From NCBI GenBank assembly GCA_017510335.1, contig JAFWNM010000027.1, positions 1-61,388 on the forward strand: DNA of 61,388 nucleotides. The letters run 5' to 3'. Below, one piece after another: positions 1 through 7,884 of this stretch. Origin of the DNA: Paracoccaceae bacterium (lineage in GTDB: Bacteria; Pseudomonadota; Alphaproteobacteria; Rhodobacterales; Rhodobacteraceae). Under the pieces are notes generated by a model. That model did no database searches, was not told where the DNA came from, and was given only the letters and a program-made list of their open reading frames with translations. Within the stretch, counting starts at the first letter, position 1, and each line of letters starts with the position of its first letter. A program made the position numbers and the translations under genes.

Positions 1-184
1 CCGCAGGCCGCCGCACCATCGGCGGGCCGTCCCGCGGCCTGCCGATTTCGCCAGTTCCACGCCAAGCCTTTGAACTCAGGAGTATGCCCCCTGCATAAAC
101 TGCGCCCCTAAAACGTGGGACCGGCAGACCCCGGCCCGCCGATGGTGCGGGCTTAATCCAAGCTCGAATGTCCGCTTCAGGCCA
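1..184 (+). repeat. Left copy of terminal inverted repeat with MITE-like hairpin
   Basis: The first ~184 bases reappear as their reverse complement at the right end of the window. The first 141 bases match exactly; further in there are single mismatches near 142, 155 and 173 and a small indel near 182. The core (11-150) has its own inverted ends: 11-28 is the exact reverse complement of 133-150, with further pairing of 39-44 to 122-127. It is therefore a ~140-bp palindromic, non-coding element of MITE or REP type. No transposase is near it. Bases 185-300, up to the sspB stop, show nothing recognisable. Confidence 0.85.
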
Positions 185-300
185 TTCCCGCACGAAAGGC
201 CAATCCTGCCAGCACCAATTCGCCCCAAAACACGACACTGCGCTACCCATGGGCGCGCCACGCCATTGCGGCGGAAGCTGCTGCCCTGCCACGGCGCCGG

Positions 301-771
301 TTATTTGCGGAATTTGTCCAGACTGACGACTTCGCCACTTTTCTCCTCTGACGGGGCATCTTCCATCATCGGCGCTTCGTCAAAGCTGTCATCATCATCG
401 TCGTCATCGTCTTCGTCGCTTTGCAACTCGAATCGCAGGCCGAATTCAACGGACGGGTCGACGAAAGTGGAAATCGAATCGAAGGGGATATAGAGTGGTT
501 CGGGGGAATTCCCGAAATTCAGTGTGATGGCAAAACCGTCTGCATCCACTTCCAGATTCTCGAACCAGTTTTGCACCACGAGTGTGATTTCCTCGGGGTA
601 GCGGTCGCGCAGCCAGTCGGCCATCTGCATGTCGGGATGGCCAGTACCAACAGTGATGAAGAAATGATGCGCACCCGGCAGGCCGTCGCGGGCAACCCCT
701 TCCATCACGCTGCGGATCAGCCCGCGCATGGCTTCGTGCATCAGATTGCCGTAGTCTATGCCGCGTGTCAT
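301..771 (-). CDS. sspB: SspB-family ClpXP adaptor (alphaproteobacterial type)
   Basis: 156-aa protein of the SspB family, which delivers ssrA-tagged and other substrates to the ClpXP protease in the cytoplasm. The N-terminal peptide-binding fold (about residues 1-115) begins MTRGIDYGNLMHEAMRGL and includes the HHFFITVGTGHPDMQMADWL block typical of the alphaproteobacterial form. It is followed by a very acidic linker with eight consecutive Asp residues and ends in a short basic tail (SLDKFRK), probably the ClpX-docking segment by analogy with the family. The ATG at 771 is chosen because family members start at this point; in-frame ATGs at 798 and 813 are possible but add non-conserved residues. 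It lies next to the tmRNA gene on the same strand, which fits its role. The identification is firm; the tail's function is inferred. Confidence 0.9.
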   Translation of the reverse strand: MTRGIDYGNLMHEAMRGLIRSVMEGVARDGLPGAHHFFITVGTGHPDMQMADWLRDRYPEEITLVVQNWFENLEVDADGFAITLNFGNSPEPLYIPFDSISTFVDPSVEFGLRFELQSDEDDDDDDDDSFDEAPMMEDAPSEEKSGEVVSLDKFRK

Positions 772-798
772 CTCTGGTTCAACCTTCGCCTTGTGCAT

Positions 799-812
799 TG
801 TCACATGTGACA
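799..812. promoter_or_regulatory. 14-bp perfect palindrome upstream of sspB
   Basis: TGTCACATGTGACA is a perfect palindrome 28 bp before the chosen sspB start. Its outer half-sites resemble the TGTxA/TxACA halves bound by CRP/FNR-type or GntR-type regulators, but the spacing does not fit the classical CRP or FNR sites. It could be an operator; no protein can be assigned. Confidence 0.35.
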
Positions 813-949
813 TGACGCATCCGCCCTGCATGTGCAGCATAAGCAAATCATCCCCGAATGAAAGAGGGGGCGCGCGCTTTTTGCCACTTTTTGCCAGTCC
901 ATGAAAAAACGGGCGATCCTGCGCCAACACGGTGTCAACTGTTTGAAAG

Positions 950-1250
950 TGCAGGCTTCTGTTGCCAGGTGCCTGCGAACCCCGCCTTACGCGGCTAAGC
1001 GCAAGGGCTTAAGTTTCGGTTTGGTTACTGCTTACGCAGCAACTGCTACCGGAGCACGGTTGTCATTTGCAACTGTACGATTTGCACCGATAACGGTGGT
1101 GGCTCACCGAGACAAAGCTAACCCCTTTAGACGTTCGTCGATCCTGTTTCGGCCCCATTGTCCCCAAATGAAGGATGGATGGTGGAGCCGCCGGGTACCG
1201 CCCCCGGGTCCGATCCGCTTATTACGAGCGCGTTTATGTCCATAGTCCCT
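950..1250 (-). ncRNA. ssrA: tmRNA, two-piece circularly permuted form
   Basis: On the minus strand the acceptor segment ends in ...CGGCTCCACCA at 1180, preceded by the alpha-type T-arm (CCGGGGGCGGTACCCGG). After a short spacer the coding segment begins GGGGCCG at 1156, which pairs with CGGCTCC of the acceptor end to make the seven-pair acceptor stem. The tag reading frame runs from 1070 to 1032 and encodes ANDNRAPVAVAA followed by TAA. A stem-loop (951-976) follows near the 3' end. The acceptor part precedes the coding part, as in the permuted alphaproteobacterial genes that are processed into two RNAs. It rescues stalled ribosomes and marks products for proteolysis. The outer ends are approximate. 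Confidence 0.93.
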
Positions 1251-1279
1251 TGCGGAACACACCTAATTTAGGCGCTGGG

Positions 1280-1322
1280 GGGGACAGTTGCAAGGGGGCT
1301 TGCATCCCTTGCAACTGCCCCC
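1280..1322 (-). terminator. Strong hairpin between a small secreted-protein gene and ssrA
   Basis: CAGTTGCAAGGG (1285-1296) pairs perfectly with CCCTTGCAACTG (1306-1317), extended by a G/C run on each side. It lies just after the stop of the minus-strand gene ending at 1341 and before ssrA. There is no long T-run, so it may be a terminator or an RNA-stabilising stem. Confidence 0.55.
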
Positions 1323-1340
1323 GCGCAATTTGACGGGTGC

Positions 1341-1727
1341 TTAGCGGTCTACATATATCTGCAGCGCTTCGCCCTGGCCGTTGCGGCCATAGATGTCCAC
1401 CCGCACCTTTGCCCCGCCTTGGGTGACCGCGCGGGCGGCGGCGGGGTCTATACGGCCGTTTTGCATCATGCGTTCCATAATTGCACGATTCTGGGCACTG
1501 CCAAAGAAGCCGTCCCATTCATCGCCGGGATGGGCAATGCCGAAACGGTGGTAATTCGCACGGTCCTGGCGCAATATCTGCCATGGCTGCGTCAGGCGCT
1601 GGCCGTTGGAATTGACCAGATCTTCCTTGCCGATATAGGCGTGATAAGATGCAATCAGGCTTTGCCCCTGCGTAGGCGTGCCGCTATGGACAGCCAGCGC
1701 AAGCGCAAGAAGGATAACAGGTTTCAC
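1341..1727 (-). CDS. Small secreted protein of unknown function
   Basis: 128-aa protein that I do not recognise. It starts with a classical signal peptide: MKPVILLALALAVHS (GTG start), with cleavage probably near residue 20. The mature part is hydrophilic and ends ...RNGQGEALQIYVDR. The GTG at 1727 is chosen because AAGGAG sits eight bases upstream; an in-frame ATG 21 bases earlier has no ribosome site and would spoil the signal peptide. It is probably periplasmic. The gene stands alone, upstream of ssrA on the same strand, with a hairpin after its stop. No function is proposed. Confidence 0.7.
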   Translation of the reverse strand: MKPVILLALALAVHSGTPTQGQSLIASYHAYIGKEDLVNSNGQRLTQPWQILRQDRANYHRFGIAHPGDEWDGFFGSAQNRAIMERMMQNGRIDPAAARAVTQGGAKVRVDIYGRNGQGEALQIYVDR

Positions 1728-1867
1728 GGCACACTCCTTGCGCGGCACAAAATCATGGCATCACTATTGCCAGAACCGCGCCAGCGATCAAGCCTGTTGA
1801 GGGGGGTGCACGGTCAAGGGTCCAGCAAGGGTGCTGCCGCGATTGACCGCGCAATCCCCCACCCCGC

Positions 1868-1896
1868 TTGACACAGGCCCGCCTTTCCCCCATAGG
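1868..1896 (+). promoter_or_regulatory. Probable sigma-70 type promoter of rplU-rpmA
   Basis: A consensus TTGACA (1868-1873) is followed after 17 bp by CATAGG (1891-1896), about 140 bp before the rplU start. The rest of the gap between the secreted-protein gene and rplU (1728-2033) shows no further gene or structure. Confidence 0.5.
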
Positions 1897-2033
1897 ACAG
1901 CTTCCGTTCGGGCATGCGGCCCGCGCGGCGTTATGGTATTGTCCGCAACGCGGACACGCCGCCCGAGGCAGCGCAACATCCGCACCAGACGCGGGGGCCA
2001 CAGGGCGCGGCAAATGATGAAGGAACAGACCGA

Positions 2034-2726
2034 ATGTTTGCGGTCCTCAAAACTGGTGGCAAGCAATACCGTGTGCAGGCAGGCGATGTGCTGCGCGTGG
2101 AACGTATTGCCGCACAAGCTGGCGACAAAGTCCAGTTCAACGAAATTCTGATGCTGGGCGGCGATGCGCCTGTGATCGGTGCGCCTGTTGTCGACGGCGC
2201 CGCCGTGCAGGCCGAAGTCATTGACCAGATCAAGGCTGACAAGGTCATCCATTATGTCAAGCGCCGCCGCAAGCACAGCTCGCAGCGCACCAAAGGCCAC
2301 CGCCAGAAACTGACGCTGGTGCGTGTGACCGACATTCTGGCATCCGGCGCGGATGCAACCGGCGTGATGGCCGCCATCGGCACCGGTTCGGTGTCGGGGT
2401 TCGCCATCGAAGCCGCGGCACCGGCAAAAGCCGCCAAGCCCGCAAAAGCCGCCAAGGCGGACGCACCGGCAGTTGAAGGCAGCAAGCCTGCCAACCTGCT
2501 GACCGAAGCCCGCGACGGCAAGGCAGATGACCTGAAAAAGATTTCCGGCGTCGGCCCCAAACTGGAAGAACTGCTGAACAACAACGGCGTGTTCCATTTT
2601 GACCAGATTGCAGCTTGGAATACCGCCGAGATTGCCTATATGGATGAACAACTGTCATTCAAGGGCCGGATCGAACGTGATGGCTGGATTGACCAAGCCA
2701 AACAATTCGCAGCCGAGAAGGAGTAA
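2034..2726 (+). CDS. rplU: 50S ribosomal protein L21 with C-terminal HhH extension
   Basis: 230-aa protein, about twice the usual L21 length of ~103. Residues 1-103 are canonical L21 (MFAVLKTGGKQYRV at the start; basic RRRKHSSQRTKGHRQ loop), which binds 23S rRNA. An Ala/Lys/Pro-rich linker (about 130-155) joins it to a domain (about 165-225) with DDLKKISGVGPKLEELLNNN, a helix-hairpin-helix motif. The ATG at 2034 is preceded by AAGGA; the upstream in-frame codons are not conserved. It forms an operon with rpmA, six bases downstream. The extension is seen in other Rhodobacterales L21 proteins; its role is unknown, though HhH motifs usually bind nucleic acid backbones. Confidence 0.95.
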   Translation: MFAVLKTGGKQYRVQAGDVLRVERIAAQAGDKVQFNEILMLGGDAPVIGAPVVDGAAVQAEVIDQIKADKVIHYVKRRRKHSSQRTKGHRQKLTLVRVTDILASGADATGVMAAIGTGSVSGFAIEAAAPAKAAKPAKAAKADAPAVEGSKPANLLTEARDGKADDLKKISGVGPKLEELLNNNGVFHFDQIAAWNTAEIAYMDEQLSFKGRIERDGWIDQAKQFAAEKE

Positions 2727-2732
2727 AACCTC

Positions 2733-3002
2733 ATGGCACACAAGAAAGCAGGCGGTTCCTCCCGCAACGGTCGCGACTCAGCAGGTCGCCGCCTTGGCGT
2801 GAAGCTCTATGGTGGGCAGCACGCGATCCCCGGTAACATTATCGTGCGTCAGCGCGGCACCAAGCATTGGGCCGGCGAAGGCGTTGGCATGGGCCGCGAT
2901 CATACCCTGTTTGCGCTGTCCGAAGGGCGCGTGACCTTTACCAAGGGTCTTAAGGGTCGCAGCTTTGTATCCATCGCCCCGATGGTGGACGCAGCAGAGT
3001 AA
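2733..3002 (+). CDS. rpmA: 50S ribosomal protein L27
   Basis: 89-aa L27 of normal length. It begins [20 protein letters not shown], the conserved N-terminal tail that reaches the peptidyl-transferase centre, and contains the family block [29 protein letters not shown] lies just before the ATG, overlapping the end of rplU. The start gives a mature N-terminus MAHKK with no cleavable N-terminal extension of the Firmicutes type. rplU-rpmA is the usual pairing. A clear terminator follows. Confidence 0.97.
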   Translation: MAHKKAGGSSRNGRDSAGRRLGVKLYGGQHAIPGNIIVRQRGTKHWAGEGVGMGRDHTLFALSEGRVTFTKGLKGRSFVSIAPMVDAAE

Positions 3003-3029
3003 GCCGAACTTTTACATTTTACATGTAGA

Positions 3030-3066
3030 ACAGGGTCGGCAGCAATGCCGGCCCTGTTTGCTTTCT
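3030..3066 (+). terminator. Rho-independent terminator after rpmA
   Basis: A 12-bp stem (AACAGGGTCGGC / GCCGGCCCTGTT, one G-U pair) with a six-base loop is followed by TTGCTTT. It closes the rplU-rpmA operon. Confidence 0.8.
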
Positions 3067-3128
3067 GGCATCCCCGCACATGGAGGAGTGTGCAGGGCCG
3101 TGCCAATGCCCTGTTTTGGAGGAATGGA

Positions 3129-3683
3129 ATGACCATGACGACCCTGCCACTTGCAGATCAGCCGATCCTGACATCGGAACGACTGGTTTTGCGGCCCTTG
3201 CAAAAATCCGACGCGGCGCTTCTTGGCATGTATTCGGGCGACAAGCGCGTGGCCGAGGGCACTCGCTCCATTCCGCACCCTTTGCCGCCCGGGGCCACAG
3301 AACAATTCATCGAACGCGCCTTGTCGGCCAAGCGCGATGAAGATGTGTGGGTCATGGACGGGTCGGCCACGGGGTCTGCGCCGGTGCTGGGGCTTGTGTC
3401 CCTGAAACCACTGGACCGCCAGCAAAGCCAGATCGGGTTCTGGGTCGCGCCTGCCTTCTGGAATGCAGGCTACGCGTCCGAGGCATTGCGCTGTATCATT
3501 GCGGCCAATCCGCACAAATCGCGCACCCTGTTTGCCGAAGTGTTCCAGGACAATACAGCGTCTGCGCATGTATTGACCAATGCCGCCTTCGATTATCTGG
3601 GCGATGCCGAAGCCTATTCTGTGGCACGCCGCGCAGCTGTGCCAACCTGGACCTATATCCGGCGCATGTCCCCGCCCGAATAG
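3129..3683 (+). CDS. GNAT-family N-acetyltransferase (RimJ/RimL-like)
   Basis: 184-aa GNAT acetyltransferase. It opens with the family's typical strand ILTSERLVLRPLQKSD, and the central part (IGFWVAPAFWNAGYASEALRCII) carries the acetyl-CoA-binding segment with the YASEA pattern common in the RimJ/RimL branch, followed by the later VFQDNTASAHVLTNAAF block. The ATG at 3129 has GGAGG eight bases upstream. The substrate cannot be told: members acetylate protein N-termini, antibiotics or small amines. It stands alone after the rpmA terminator, with a hairpin beyond its stop. Confidence 0.88.
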   Translation: MTMTTLPLADQPILTSERLVLRPLQKSDAALLGMYSGDKRVAEGTRSIPHPLPPGATEQFIERALSAKRDEDVWVMDGSATGSAPVLGLVSLKPLDRQQSQIGFWVAPAFWNAGYASEALRCIIAANPHKSRTLFAEVFQDNTASAHVLTNAAFDYLGDAEAYSVARRAAVPTWTYIRRMSPPE

Positions 3684-3699
3684 GCGCAAAGCCGGTCCC

Positions 3700-3720
3700 T
3701 GCCCCAACCGGGCTGGGGCA
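3700..3720 (+). terminator. Hairpin after the acetyltransferase gene
   Basis: TGCCCCA (3700-3706) pairs with TGGGGCA (3714-3720) around a seven-base loop, 17 bp past the stop. It has no T-run, so it is a weak or Rho-assisted terminator candidate. Confidence 0.4.
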
Positions 3721-3816
3721 CAAGGCGCAATCCACTGGCCAGACTGCCGGGCACGCTGCCCGAAAACACAGGCATGTCACATGTCGCGGGCGATCAGCGC
3801 GCAGGATGGGGCGCTT

Positions 3817-3844
3817 CAATCAGTATGCCGTCGCATACTGATTG
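3817..3844. promoter_or_regulatory. 11-bp inverted repeat upstream of fumC
   Basis: CAATCAGTATG (3817-3827) and CATACTGATTG (3834-3844) form a perfect inverted repeat around CCGTCG, 63 bp before the fumC ATG. It could be an operator, or a terminator stem for the gene upstream. Confidence 0.45.
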
Positions 3845-3906
3845 ATTTCCCCCCGCCAAGCCGCTAAGCACTGGGCAAATCCTGTCCAAGACAATGGAGT
3901 CTGCCC

Positions 3907-5301
3907 ATGACCACCACCCGCATTGAAACCGACAGCTTCGGCCCGCTGGACGTTCCCGCAGACAAGTATTGGGGCGCGCAGACGCAGCGCTCCATCATCA
4001 ATTTCCCCATCGGCTGGGAACGCCAGCCCGTGCCCATCATCCGCGCCCTTGGCGCTGTCAAATGGGCCTGTGCGCTGGTCAACCGCGAACAGGGCACACT
4101 GGACGCGGAACTGGCCGACGCCATAACCCAGGCCGCACAGGAAGTGTTTGACGGCAAGTTTGACGACAATTTCCCGCTGGTCGTGTGGCAAACCGGGTCC
4201 GGCACCCAGTCCAACATGAACGCGAATGAAGTCATTTCAAACCGCGCGATTGAAATTCTGGGCGGCGAAATGGGGTCGAAAAAACCTGTCCACCCCAATG
4301 ACCATTGCAATATGGGCCAGTCCAGCAACGACACATTCCCCACCGCGATGCATGTGGCCATCGGCATGCTGGCGCGCGATGTGCTGTTGCCGGGGCTGCA
4401 TAAACTGCATGCAGCGCTGGCCGCCAAATCCGAAGAATTCAAGGACATCATCAAGATTGGCCGCACCCATACGCAAGATGCCACCCCCCTGACACTGGGG
4501 CAGGAATTCGGCGGCTATGCCCATCAGGTGAAAATGGGCATTGCGCGCGTGGAAATGTGCCTGCCCCATATCTATGAACTGGCGCAGGGCGGCACGGCCG
4601 TGGGCACAGGGTTGAACACGCGCAAGGGCTGGGATGTGAATGTGGCAACCCAGATCGCCAAAATCACGGGCCTGCCTTTTGTGACCGCCCCCAATAAATT
4701 CGAGGCACTGGCCGCGCATGATGCAATGGTCATGTTTTCGGGCGCGCTGAAAACCGTGGCGGGGTCACTGTTCAAGATTGCCAATGACATGCGCCTGCTG
4801 GGGTCCGGCCCGCGGTCGGGCCTGGGTGAATTGATCCTGCCGGAAAATGAACCCGGCAGTTCCATCATGCCCGGCAAGGTCAACCCCACACAGGCCGAAG
4901 CGCTGACCATGGTGTGCGCCCATGTCATGGGCAATGACGCGGCCGTGGGCTTTGCAGGGTCGCAAGGGCATTTCGAGTTGAATGTCTATAACCCGATGAT
5001 GAGCTATAATGTCCTGCAATCCATGCAGCTTCTGGGGGATGCGGCGTCCAGCTTCACCGATAACATGGTCGTGGGCACCCGCGCCAATGTGGAACGTATC
5101 GACCGCCTGATGAAGGAATCGCTGATGCTGGTGACAGCACTGGCCCCCACCATCGGCTACGACAACGCCACCAAAGTGGCCAAGACCGCGCATAAGAACG
5201 GCACCACGTTGAAGGAAGAAGCCATCGCGCTGGGGTTTGTGGACGAAGAAACATTTGACCGCGTTGTGCGGCCCGAAGACATGATCGGGCCGAAGGACTG
5301 A
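3907..5301 (+). CDS. fumC: Class II fumarate hydratase
   Basis: 464-aa fumarase C, the iron-independent enzyme converting fumarate and L-malate in the TCA cycle. Full family length with all landmarks: [10 protein letters not shown] (about 96-105), [14 protein letters not shown] (129-142), THTQDA around 187-192, and the fumarase/aspartase signature [11 protein letters not shown] (317-327). The catalytic Ser lies in this last loop. The ATG is preceded by a purine-rich AATGGAG. It is followed by a GC-rich terminator and then two small genes that often accompany fumC in this family of bacteria. Confidence 0.97.
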   Translation: MTTTRIETDSFGPLDVPADKYWGAQTQRSIINFPIGWERQPVPIIRALGAVKWACALVNREQGTLDAELADAITQAAQEVFDGKFDDNFPLVVWQTGSGTQSNMNANEVISNRAIEILGGEMGSKKPVHPNDHCNMGQSSNDTFPTAMHVAIGMLARDVLLPGLHKLHAALAAKSEEFKDIIKIGRTHTQDATPLTLGQEFGGYAHQVKMGIARVEMCLPHIYELAQGGTAVGTGLNTRKGWDVNVATQIAKITGLPFVTAPNKFEALAAHDAMVMFSGALKTVAGSLFKIANDMRLLGSGPRSGLGELILPENEPGSSIMPGKVNPTQAEALTMVCAHVMGNDAAVGFAGSQGHFELNVYNPMMSYNVLQSMQLLGDAASSFTDNMVVGTRANVERIDRLMKESLMLVTALAPTIGYDNATKVAKTAHKNGTTLKEEAIALGFVDEETFDRVVRPEDMIGPKD

Positions 5302-5308
5302 CACTGCT

Positions 5309-5330
5309 GCGCGCCCCGCAAGGGGCGCGC
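5309..5330 (+). terminator. GC-rich hairpin terminator after fumC
   Basis: GCGCGCCCC and GGGGCGCGC form a nine-pair stem around GCAA, directly after the fumC stop, followed by TTGACTT. The remaining gap to 5566 has no evident gene. Confidence 0.65.
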
Positions 5331-5566
5331 TTGACTTGCGCATAAGGGACCATGGCCGACAGCCATATTGACCTGAAACGCCCCCTGAATGCGATGCAAC
5401 CTTCCAATGACATACCACTTGGCGACAGAACAATCTTTGCCCGTGCAACGCATGGGCAGCGCTGTCGCCTTGGTTCGGGCACGGGGCATATCGTGACTTG
5501 CGGTGATAGGCGCCGCCCAGATTTTTCTTATTGCACCCACTGCCCCCGCCCCGCTACCTTGCGACC

Positions 5567-5749
5567 ATGACCCAGATCATCAACCTTCGCACCGCCCGCA
5601 AACAGACCGCCCGCACCAAGGCGCGGCAATTGGCTGATGCCAATGCCGCCAAGCATGGCCGCAGCAAGGCCGAACGCGCCTTGCAGCACGCGCGCACAGC
5701 CAAGGCAGACGCGCAGCTTGACGCCCATAAACGCGACCCCGCCCCATGA
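5567..5749 (+). CDS. DUF4169-family small basic protein
   Basis: 60-aa, very basic and Ala-rich protein starting MTQIINLRTARKQTARTKAR. It matches the short DUF4169 family found next to fumC in Rhodobacterales. The sequence predicts one or two charged helices, and several Arg/Lys clusters suggest contact with nucleic acid, but nothing is established. Its stop overlaps the start of the next gene (ATGA), so the two are translated together. An upstream in-frame start would add an unconserved Pro-rich segment and is rejected. Confidence 0.8.
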   Translation: MTQIINLRTARKQTARTKARQLADANAAKHGRSKAERALQHARTAKADAQLDAHKRDPAP

Positions 5750-5988
5750 ACGCGCGCCCCGTCAAACATTCCCTGACGCTGCGCGGGCACCGCACATCCG
5801 TGTCGCTGGAACATATTTTCTGGCAGGAATTCCGCCGGATCGCGCGCGAACGCGGGATCGCGCTGAATGCGCTGGCTGCAGAAATCGACGCGGCGCGCGG
5901 CGATGTGGGGCTGGCCTCGGCCATTCGGGTGTTTGTGCTGCAGGCCGCGTTGCAACAAGACCAGCACGACCCCACACGCTTGCCCTGA
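5746..5988 (+). CDS. Ribbon-helix-helix domain protein
   Basis: 80-aa protein with an RHH_4-type ribbon-helix-helix fold: the strand KHSLTLRGHRTSVSLEHIFW, then two helices (EFRRIARERGIALNALAAEID and ASAIRVFVLQAAL). Such proteins are dimeric, DNA-binding or partner-binding regulators. It overlaps the DUF4169 gene by four bases, and the pair is conserved behind fumC in relatives. The target is unknown. It converges on the minus-strand dehydratase gene 15 bp away. Confidence 0.82.
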   Translation: MNARPVKHSLTLRGHRTSVSLEHIFWQEFRRIARERGIALNALAAEIDAARGDVGLASAIRVFVLQAALQQDQHDPTRLP

Positions 5989-6003
5989 CGCGCCGCCACA
6001 CCT

Positions 6004-7884
6004 TCAGCGCAGCGGCATGCCCTGCGCGCGTGTCACGCGCCGTTGCGCTGCAATACGGTAGGGCGCGTTTGGCGCCCCATAGCCTTCATAGCGGGCATCG
6101 CGCTGGACAATTTCGAAAAACAGCCCGTCCTTGCGCGGGGTGCTGAACAGTTGGAAAAAACTGCCTGCCTCATCTTCGTCATACAGGACGCTTTCGCCCT
6201 GCAGGCGGTCCACAAGGTCCTGTGGCAGCCCGAAGCGCGCCTTCAGGTCGGCATAGTAATTTTCCCCCAATCGCAGCCTGTCAAACCCGCACGCGGCCAG
6301 TTTGGCGGACGTGCCGAAAATATCATCTGTGGCGAAGGCCACATGCTGCACCGACGCGCCCAGACTGTCCTGGATGAACCGCCCCGCAAATGTGCGGTGG
6401 GTGTCCGCGCCGTTCAGGGTCAGGCGCAAACCACCGCTTTTGATAGCTTGCGAGCGCACCACACCGCCGGGGTCAATCACATCGACAATCGGGGATTTGT
6501 GTGCCTGAAACAAGGTCGTGTAATACAGCGACCAACTGAGCATTTCATCATAGGCCATGGTCTGGCCGATATGGTCAATGCGCGTCAGCCCTGCCCCGCC
6601 CGAAACGGGCCGCACGTCGAAATCGCGGTGCCATATCCGCCCCAGTTCCGGCCCGTCATCCAGCAGGCGCAGCAAGCCCCCACCCAACGAATGCAGCGCG
6701 GGAATGGACAATTCCCCCGGTCCGTGTTCGGTGCCGTCATTGGCATCGGCACCCAGTTCGCGCGCGCGGGCTTGCGCTTGTGCGGCATCGGGCAGTTGCA
6801 GCGCAATCTCGCTGATGCTGGTGCCGTGGTTCACCCATGTCAGATGGGCATGGCCCTTGCTTTCGGTATTGACCAGAATATTGATCCCGCCCTGCCGCCA
6901 CAGCGCCACGGATTTGGACACATGCCGCCCCGCCTGTTCAAACCCCGCCCGCGACAGGAATGCGCCCAGATCCTGTTCTTCTTCTGCCGATGTGGCGAAT
7001 TCAAGGAAGGCCACATCCTGCACCTGTTGGGGCGCGGGCATTACCGGCAGCGCCTGTGGCAGGTCGGGTTCCGCGCGCCGCGCCGCGTCCAGCAACGCCT
7101 TAAGCGAACGCAGCGCGTCATGCGCGATAACCCCTGCCACGCCGCCGCGAAACTGGTCGTTGAAAATTTCGGGGCTGAACACATGGTCATACCCCGTGGC
7201 CAGCACCGCACGCGCAAACCCCGTCACGTCCAGTTCCCCTTCCAGCGGCATGCAGCGGAAATGGCGCGACAGATACAGCAAATCCATATCGATTTTGGGC
7301 GCATCGGCCAGATGCACATAGAAAATGCGGTCCCCCGGGATTTGGCGGATGGTGTCCACATCAATGCCGCGCGCAAGGGTGTGGAAACTGTCCAGCACCA
7401 GCCCCAGCGCCGGATGATCCGCGCGGCGCACAATTTCCCATGCGTCGCGGTGGTCATTGACATGACGCCCCCAAGCAAGCGCTTCATACCCCACGCGCAG
7501 GCCACGGCGTGCGGCGCGTTCGCCCAGCTCGCGCAGATCAGCGGCGCAGCGGTCCACGCCGCCACGCGCCGCAGGGTGCAGGTTGGAACACACCAGCATC
7601 AGGTCGCAGCCCAATTCGCCCATCAGGTCGAATTTATGTTCCGCGCGCGCAAAGGCCCGGCTGCGCAGCGGTTCGGGCAGTCCTTCAAAATCCCGGAAGG
7701 GTTGGAACAGCGTGATTTCCAGCCCGTAATCGCGCACCATACGCCCGATTTCGCGCGGACTGGCATCAGAGGCAATCAAGTCCTGTTCAAATATCTCGAC
7801 CCCGTCCAACCCGGCAGCGGCGATGGCTTGCAGCTTCTGGCGCAGGTCACCGGCAATGGACACTGTGGCAAGTGACAGTTTCAT
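6004..7884 (-). CDS. quiC: Two-domain 3-dehydroshikimate dehydratase
   Basis: 626-aa protein with the two-domain layout of QuiC1/QsuB-type dehydratases, which convert 3-dehydroshikimate to protocatechuate. Residues 1-275 are an AP-endonuclease-2 TIM barrel; candidate metal ligands are E134 (GYEAL), D165 (LVLDSFHT), H191 (YVHLAD) and E239 (SPEIF). Residues ~285-620 form two 4-hydroxyphenylpyruvate-dioxygenase-like VOC repeats that keep the H-H-E pattern (DHIGQ, QHVAF, FEIVQR). It is the last gene of a minus-strand operon with a shikimate dehydrogenase-family enzyme (four-base overlap) and a TctABC transporter. The family also contains sugar-phosphate isomerase-like members, but length and layout favour the dehydratase. 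Confidence 0.85.
   Translation of the reverse strand: MKLSLATVSIAGDLRQKLQAIAAAGLDGVEIFEQDLIASDASPREIGRMVRDYGLEITLFQPFRDFEGLPEPLRSRAFARAEHKFDLMGELGCDLMLVCSNLHPAARGGVDRCAADLRELGERAARRGLRVGYEALAWGRHVNDHRDAWEIVRRADHPALGLVLDSFHTLARGIDVDTIRQIPGDRIFYVHLADAPKIDMDLLYLSRHFRCMPLEGELDVTGFARAVLATGYDHVFSPEIFNDQFRGGVAGVIAHDALRSLKALLDAARRAEPDLPQALPVMPAPQQVQDVAFLEFATSAEEEQDLGAFLSRAGFEQAGRHVSKSVALWRQGGINILVNTESKGHAHLTWVNHGTSISEIALQLPDAAQAQARARELGADANDGTEHGPGELSIPALHSLGGGLLRLLDDGPELGRIWHRDFDVRPVSGGAGLTRIDHIGQTMAYDEMLSWSLYYTTLFQAHKSPIVDVIDPGGVVRSQAIKSGGLRLTLNGADTHRTFAGRFIQDSLGASVQHVAFATDDIFGTSAKLAACGFDRLRLGENYYADLKARFGLPQDLVDRLQGESVLYDEDEAGSFFQLFSTPRKDGLFFEIVQRDARYEGYGAPNAPYRIAAQRRVTRAQGMPLR

Noticed and set aside
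1-184. Terminal repeat as an insertion sequence or integrase attachment site
   Set aside because: No transposase or integrase gene, no visible target duplication, and no tRNA gene next to either copy.
6043-7875. 610-codon plus-strand frame opposite the dehydratase
   Set aside because: Shadow of the real minus-strand gene; no ribosome site, no recognisable domain.
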